46,584 nucleotides of DNA from Gnetum montanum (taxonomy: Eukaryota > Streptophyta > Gnetopsida > Gnetales > Gnetaceae): assembly GCA_015680685.1 (NCBI GenBank), contig MNCI01006123.1, forward strand, positions 477,432 through 524,015. The letters run 5' to 3'. This document shows positions 42,312-46,584 of the stretch, piece after piece. The notes under the pieces were generated by a model. The model saw only the letters and a list, made by a program, of their open reading frames with translations. It had not been told where the DNA came from and did no database searches. Position numbers and translations under genes: made by a program. Numbering within the stretch: position 1 is the first letter of the stretch; each line of letters opens with the position of its first letter.

Positions 42312-44036
42312 TTAGTGAAGCGCTACTGTTTTGTTGATACCTGTATTTGTAGGTCTTCCAGTGCTCTCATGGGGTCCGCTATACGTAGGAATTCCGGATA
42401 CCAGACCATCTAAGCCAAAACTGGACGTAACAGGTTGTAACTCTGAAGGAGCTGCTCCCACCTTCAGGGCTCTGAAGTCAAAACTACCATTATTTCCTTC
42501 GTCACAGTTTCTTACATAACCCGGAACCGAAGATGGCAGGGAAGAGGTCAAACTCAATCCAAGGCCAAAACCACCATTTCCTGGTCTGTGATGGGTATCC
42601 TCAGGCACTCCAAATCCATATTTTTTACCCCAATGATTAATAGAGTTTTCACTTGCAAGGTTGCTGACAGGAGCAGGTGGTGAATGCCACGTGTGAACTT
42701 TTGAGCAAGAAATGGTGGGAGGTCCGAAACCAGGAGGCCCATTTACTCCTGTACAGCCAATTCCTCCATTGCTCCACATGCTTCTAGTGGGACCTGAAAT
42801 TGGATTGCTCATAGGATAAGAACAGGGATGACCTTCGAAATCACTGCTTCTGCATCTGCAAATGGGTTCTGCCCATCTTGTACCAAGATCAAGGCTACCA
42901 AGTGATGGCAGAGCTGCCATATTAGCAGTGGCCCTGCTAGAAAAATTCAGTGCTTCTTGGGAATCTCCAATTCTTTCAAGGCAAGGCAATGGATCAAGGC
43001 CATAGCAATAATTCTCTACTCCCCGTGCATTGTTGAACTCTGCCAAACTGATCGGAAGAGGGGTAGACGAGGCTTCTTTCAATAGTGCTTTCTTAGCCTC
43101 GAACGCTTCCTTGGGGATTGCCTTCTTCACCTCCACAGTTTTCCCTTTGAATTCATGGAAAGTGTTTTTCAAAACATTGTCCACAGATTCCTGGGAGTCA
43201 TAAGTCACAAAGCCGAATCCTCTAGGCCTGTGAGTGGTCTGATCATACATGACTACAACATCCAGAATTTTTCCGAACTGTTCAAAGTATTCTTTGAAAT
43301 CTTTTTCTGTGACACTAGATGCAAGACCACCCACAAAGATCTTGTTTCCTCTGGTCTGCGTTAGGTCACCACTGGCTACTTGTCCCTCCCTTGGAATGGC
43401 CTTCTTGGCTTCTACCTATCGCATTAGAACAAGCAAAATATTGTCAGTGTTTTCTTCAACAACTGTTGAAAAAAATTATCAGTGATGTTTTAAGTTCACA
43501 GGCCATTATTTCACACCAAGATTGAAAAGAAAGCCAGTATAATTATTCAAAAAGTATGAGCAACTAGGAGTGACATGTCCTCATAACAATTGATCTGCCA
43601 GGTTGGTGGAAAAGCCAAGAAGACCAATTTCCAGAACGTACAAAAAACGGTACTGCCTGCAAGGCTCCAACTATTAGATATTTCTTTCAGAAGATTTTGA
43701 AACTAACGCGAAACTAACAGCCCCAAGACAAAATTCACGACAAAATTGAGAAGTTCAACATTATATTAAAGATTTCAAGTCTTGTCGAATAAGAAGCTAG
43801 CATACCAGTTTACCGTTAATGGTGTGTTTCATCTTGACAACTCTGTCAGCAGCAGCAACGTCAGAGAAAACCACAAAACCAAAACCCCTGGGTCTGCCAC
43901 TGTTCCTATCCTTAACAATCATAACTTCTTGGACATTCCCAAATGTTTTGAAATGCTCCTTGAGCCCCTCCTCCGTCGTCTTCCATGAAATCCCTCCAAT
44001 GAAGACTTTGCCCTGATCAGGTGAATCAGCTGCCAT
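42312..44036 (-). CDS. Two-RRM RNA-binding protein (hnRNP/Musashi-like), two coding exons
   Basis: Exon 1 is 44036-43806 (231 nt) and exon 2 is 43415-42312. The 390-bp intron has GT (43805) and AG (43416) ends in phase 0, joining NGKL to VEAKKAIPR without a frame change. The product is 444 residues. RRM1 is at about 10-84 with RNP2 VFIGGI (11-16) and RNP1 RGFGFVVF (50-57). RRM2 is at about 101-180 with RNP2 IFVGGL (103-108) and RNP1 RGFGFVTY (142-149). All RNP aromatic residues that stack on RNA are present. The C-terminal 260 residues are Gly/Ser/Pro-rich and disordered, without RGG boxes. The family binds nuclear pre-mRNA or mRNA. ATG 44036 is preferred over the upstream in-frame ATG at 44063 because homologues begin just before the first RRM. 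The gene converges with the adaptor gene. Confidence 0.92.
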
Positions 44037-44300
44037 TCTGGGCGAAAGTTGAAATTCAATCAAGCAACCTCCGCACTACACCGAAACGCACTGCTAATCT
44101 CTTTAGAAATAAAGGTCGTGTAGAACAGAGGAGGCCTGAATGATTTCAAAGGAGGATCAGGGCTGAAGCAGAAGCCTCTGCAAATTACAAATCCATGAAA
44201 TCTGATTTATGGAACACATTCTTTCTCCACCGTAACGATTCATAGCGGTTACCGTAACAGCAACAGCTAACGTATTCGTGTGTGTTAACGTTATCAATTG
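44037..44300 (-). promoter_or_regulatory. 5' leader and promoter of the two-RRM gene
   Basis: Minus-strand sequence above the start codon is pyrimidine-rich at about 44100-44170, typical of a plant leader. A CCATAAATC TATA-like site is at about 44199-44207, which would put transcription start near 44170. Two GGTTACCGTAAC-like stretches flank it at about 44228-44260. Confidence 0.4.
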
Positions 44301-46293
44301 TATTTCTTCGCAAAATCACCGGAGATGCTTTGATTTTTAATAGCTGATGCGTGAATATAATTCAGCACTTGTTAGGTGCATTTTACGAACACTCTTGAAG
44401 GTGGCATAATTTTCAACTTGTTTTCTTCAGCAAATTAGGTTCGTATGATATGATATCATGGTTTTTTCCAGCAGAAATGAAGATTGAAAAGTTTGCCTTA
44501 TTTTGAATCAGTAAGGCAACATTTTACTATTCATGGTGTTCTACCATCTTTACTGGGAATGAACGGAGCAGTGGTGGATCAGTATTGGATCAATGTTCGG
44601 AATGAATGGAGGAGTCGTTGAAAGGAGAGAGCCAAATATTGGATTACTCTATAGAGGCACAAAGAAAACCACCAGCATCACCATACCCTTGGACTATACC
44701 TCTAAGCACCAGCACCACCACCCCTTGGACCATACCTTTATCCCATCTCTAGACCATCCTACCATCTCCCTCTCTATGATTTTTGAACCCTAAACTATAG
44801 TGTGTCATGTGGTCTCCTCTATATAGTTGCTTCTTCCTTAGCTAACTTTCCTATATTTATAGGTTTTTTTTTTCCTTAATAGTGGTGCTTGACTCTTTGC
44901 ACCTCTATGACAAGTATGAACATGGATGTGAAAGATCCACTAAAAACACACTTGGGAGGCTTGACAGTTGGATGACTTTAGCTTTGGCCTTGTTCCATGA
45001 GGAGTTGAGTCCATGTTTGTTGTCAACTTGAAAGATTGCGACAGCCCTCACACCTCCCATCTATAAGATATTTTTTTTCTTATTTTTTTCATTTCTTATC
45101 ATTTGCCCTTCCTTATGATTTAATGCTATGGTAACACCTATGCTTGTGTACCTCATATAAAACTTTCCATAAATGGAAAATTGTGTCTATGATGTCTAAG
45201 GTTGCTAAAATATACCTAACTTGGCAAATTTGGGCTAGCCTATCCTATAAATAGAGGTTCTCCTCATTTTTTATTTGCATTATTCATTTCTCATTGTTGA
45301 AGGGCTTGAAGAGCAAGAAGAAGTTTTAGGTTCTCTCAATTTCTTTCTCATTCAATCACAATTTCTTATAATTTTCACAAAATCTCCTTTAAATTCACAA
45401 TCACAATATCTCATTTCACATTTTCTCATAAGTTCTCATATATATAACATCCATATACCTAAAAGACCTCCATTTCATAAATATTTGATAAGTTTTTCCT
45501 TAAAGATTGATTATCTATCTTCATTTATTTCAAATACAAGCTTAGATTGATTGTTTACTTTAGATCTATCAAGGATTTCAAGTTTTAAAGTTGCATTTTT
45601 GCATCTATGCTTGATCTTAATTTGATTAGCACCTTATTTTCTAAATCTACTTTTAATTACATTTCTTTTTAAGTAATTGCTACTAAATCTTGCAACTTTT
45701 GAATATTTGTTGCAAATTTGAGTTAGATTTTAAGCAAAACAACCTCAAATTTTGTGAGATTGGATTAATAGAAAACAGGTTTTATCTTTATGGTTGGAAG
45801 CAGATCCAATAGATGCTAATTGAAAAGAAAAATGACTATATTGATTCATATAGCTCCAGTCGATACTAATCGATAAGGTGATATTGATTTGTATAGTTTC
45901 AATCAATGCTTAGTGATATCATTTGGTAAAAATGAGGCACTCAATCTATTACAATGTTGTAACAATTCCTAGTGAGATGATATTGATCTTCATCACATCT
46001 AGCAACTTCTAGAGATAATGAGTAATTTTGAAAAAAAATTAAGCTTCTATATGTGCTTTGCTATTGGTCTTGAAGCACCTAGGGTTCAAACCCTAGGAAA
46101 TGTAATGTAAGAAGTTGCTAAAAACCTAATCTATCCTTAGATCTTCTCAAACCTTCAGATTTTACCTCATTCTCATCAAAACTCACTTGTCACACTCATT
46201 TCATATTGATCTTTCAATCTTTTCATATTAAATCCTCATCTAACCCTTAGATCTCACTTAATTGAAGTTTTTTAAGTCTTAATTCCTCATAAC
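44301..46293. other. Intergenic region with LTR-like promoter motif
   Basis: No gene supported. A short CCTTGGACYATACCT duplication lies at 44687-44735. A clear TATA box (CCTATAAATAGAGG) is at 45244-45257 on the plus strand, followed by T/C-rich leader-like sequence, so this may be part of a degraded plus-strand LTR. Diverged 43-bp units (ATATTGATTYRTATAG at 45838 and 45881) follow. A perfect 20-bp inverted repeat, CCTAGGGTTCAAACCCTAGG, is at 46078-46097. Confidence 0.4.
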
Positions 46294-46584
46294 TGATGAG
46301 TGGCGAGGTACCCCTACACTCAACCATACGAATACGAGCGTGCACGCGCGATCCGGTCGAACTCCGTAGACTAAATGCCTTAACGCCACAAGAAACAGTT
46401 GGGGTTAATCGTTCGTTGTCTTCCCAGGCTTGCTTGTATGTGTCACGGTGTATGGTTAAGCAAGTCTGAGGTATGTGATTTTTTTGGTATTTTTCGGTTT
46501 ATCTCCTAAGCTATGAGGGAAAGGGTCGAGAAACTAACTAACTCTAACTAATGTCCTAAGTCTAAATTAACTAGCGTCAGCATC
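46294..46584 (-). mobile_element. Partial LTR of a further Athila-like element, cut by the window end
   Basis: Begins TGATGAGTGGCGAGGTACCC, the same terminus as the LTRs at 26757 and 36615, then matches them around CAACCATACGAA, GATCCGGTCGAA, CGTTGTCTTCCCA and GTATGTGATTTTT. No primer-binding core stands to its left, so by orientation it should be the left (3') LTR of a minus-strand element whose body lies beyond the window, or a solo LTR. It keeps many CpG sites that are TG/CA in the other copies, so it is probably younger. Confidence 0.75.

Noticed and set aside
43155-44016. Plus-strand frames of 65-78 codons opposite the RNA-binding gene
   Set aside because: They are shadows of the RRM-coding exons on the minus strand.
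45275-45550. 91-codon frame after a TATA box
   Set aside because: The TATA box at 45244 is convincing, but the peptide is a translation of T/C-rich leader sequence (Ser/Ile/Phe runs) without a domain.
46078-46097. CCTAGGGTTCAAACCCTAGG as a tRNA T-arm or SINE B box
   Set aside because: It contains a B-box match and is a perfect inverted repeat, but no A box stands 40-45 bp upstream and no SINE body follows.

Overview
This is AT-rich nuclear DNA from a plant with a large, transposon-filled genome. Both intact genes are clearly plant-type (a plant ANTH clathrin adaptor and a plant two-RRM protein). About 37 of the 46.6 kb is old retroelement sequence. A seed plant such as a gymnosperm fits this decay style, but the sequence does not settle the taxon. 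No prokaryotic or organellar signature is seen. Two assembly gaps (22507-22565 and 36213-36496) and one single n (29627) are present.

Layout. 1-5290: two diverged ~1.4 kb direct repeats (about 336-1705 and 3880-5290) around a non-coding middle. They look like the LTRs of a non-autonomous element and are rich in palindromes, a decayed ACTACGCTGG motif and a 29-bp tandem repeat. 5291-13365: an Athila-like Ty3/gypsy element on the minus strand (pol about 6230-9720, gag about 10430-12310, primer-binding site, LTR 12449-13365), with no recognisable left LTR. 13366-15640: a degenerate tandem region built on TAGAGCC/GGCTCTA. 16140-18920: a Tat-like Ty3/gypsy pol remnant, minus strand, with the lineage-typical second RNase H. 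20680-20986: a TATA box and an unrecognised 79-codon ORF. 22770-23640: the 3' part of a LINE ORF2, minus strand. 26250-26756 and 37300-37612: a cluster of five tRNA-derived SINE copies. It is split by a structurally complete Athila-like element (26757-37299) that has two LTRs, a 5-bp target duplication and decayed gag and pol. 37613-44300: the gene island. 46294-end: the first 291 bp of another LTR of the same family, with most of its CpG sites still present.

The two genes are convergent. The plus-strand gene (CDS 39590-41500, no intron in the coding part, probable 5'UTR intron) encodes a 636-residue AP180/CALM-type clathrin adaptor. The minus-strand gene (42312-44036, two coding exons) encodes a 444-residue two-RRM RNA-binding protein. 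They share an ~0.8 kb intergenic region that must hold both 3' ends. Nothing suggests a functional link between them.

I did not find a convincing new biological system. The observations most worth checking are the SINE cluster with C-rich tails and its interruption by a dated insertion, the palindromic CpG-decay motif family in the first 5 kb, the GCGATATCGC palindrome cluster upstream of a TATA box at 35.8 kb, and the TAGAGCC array. All similarity statements come from reading the sequence by eye, not from database searches.
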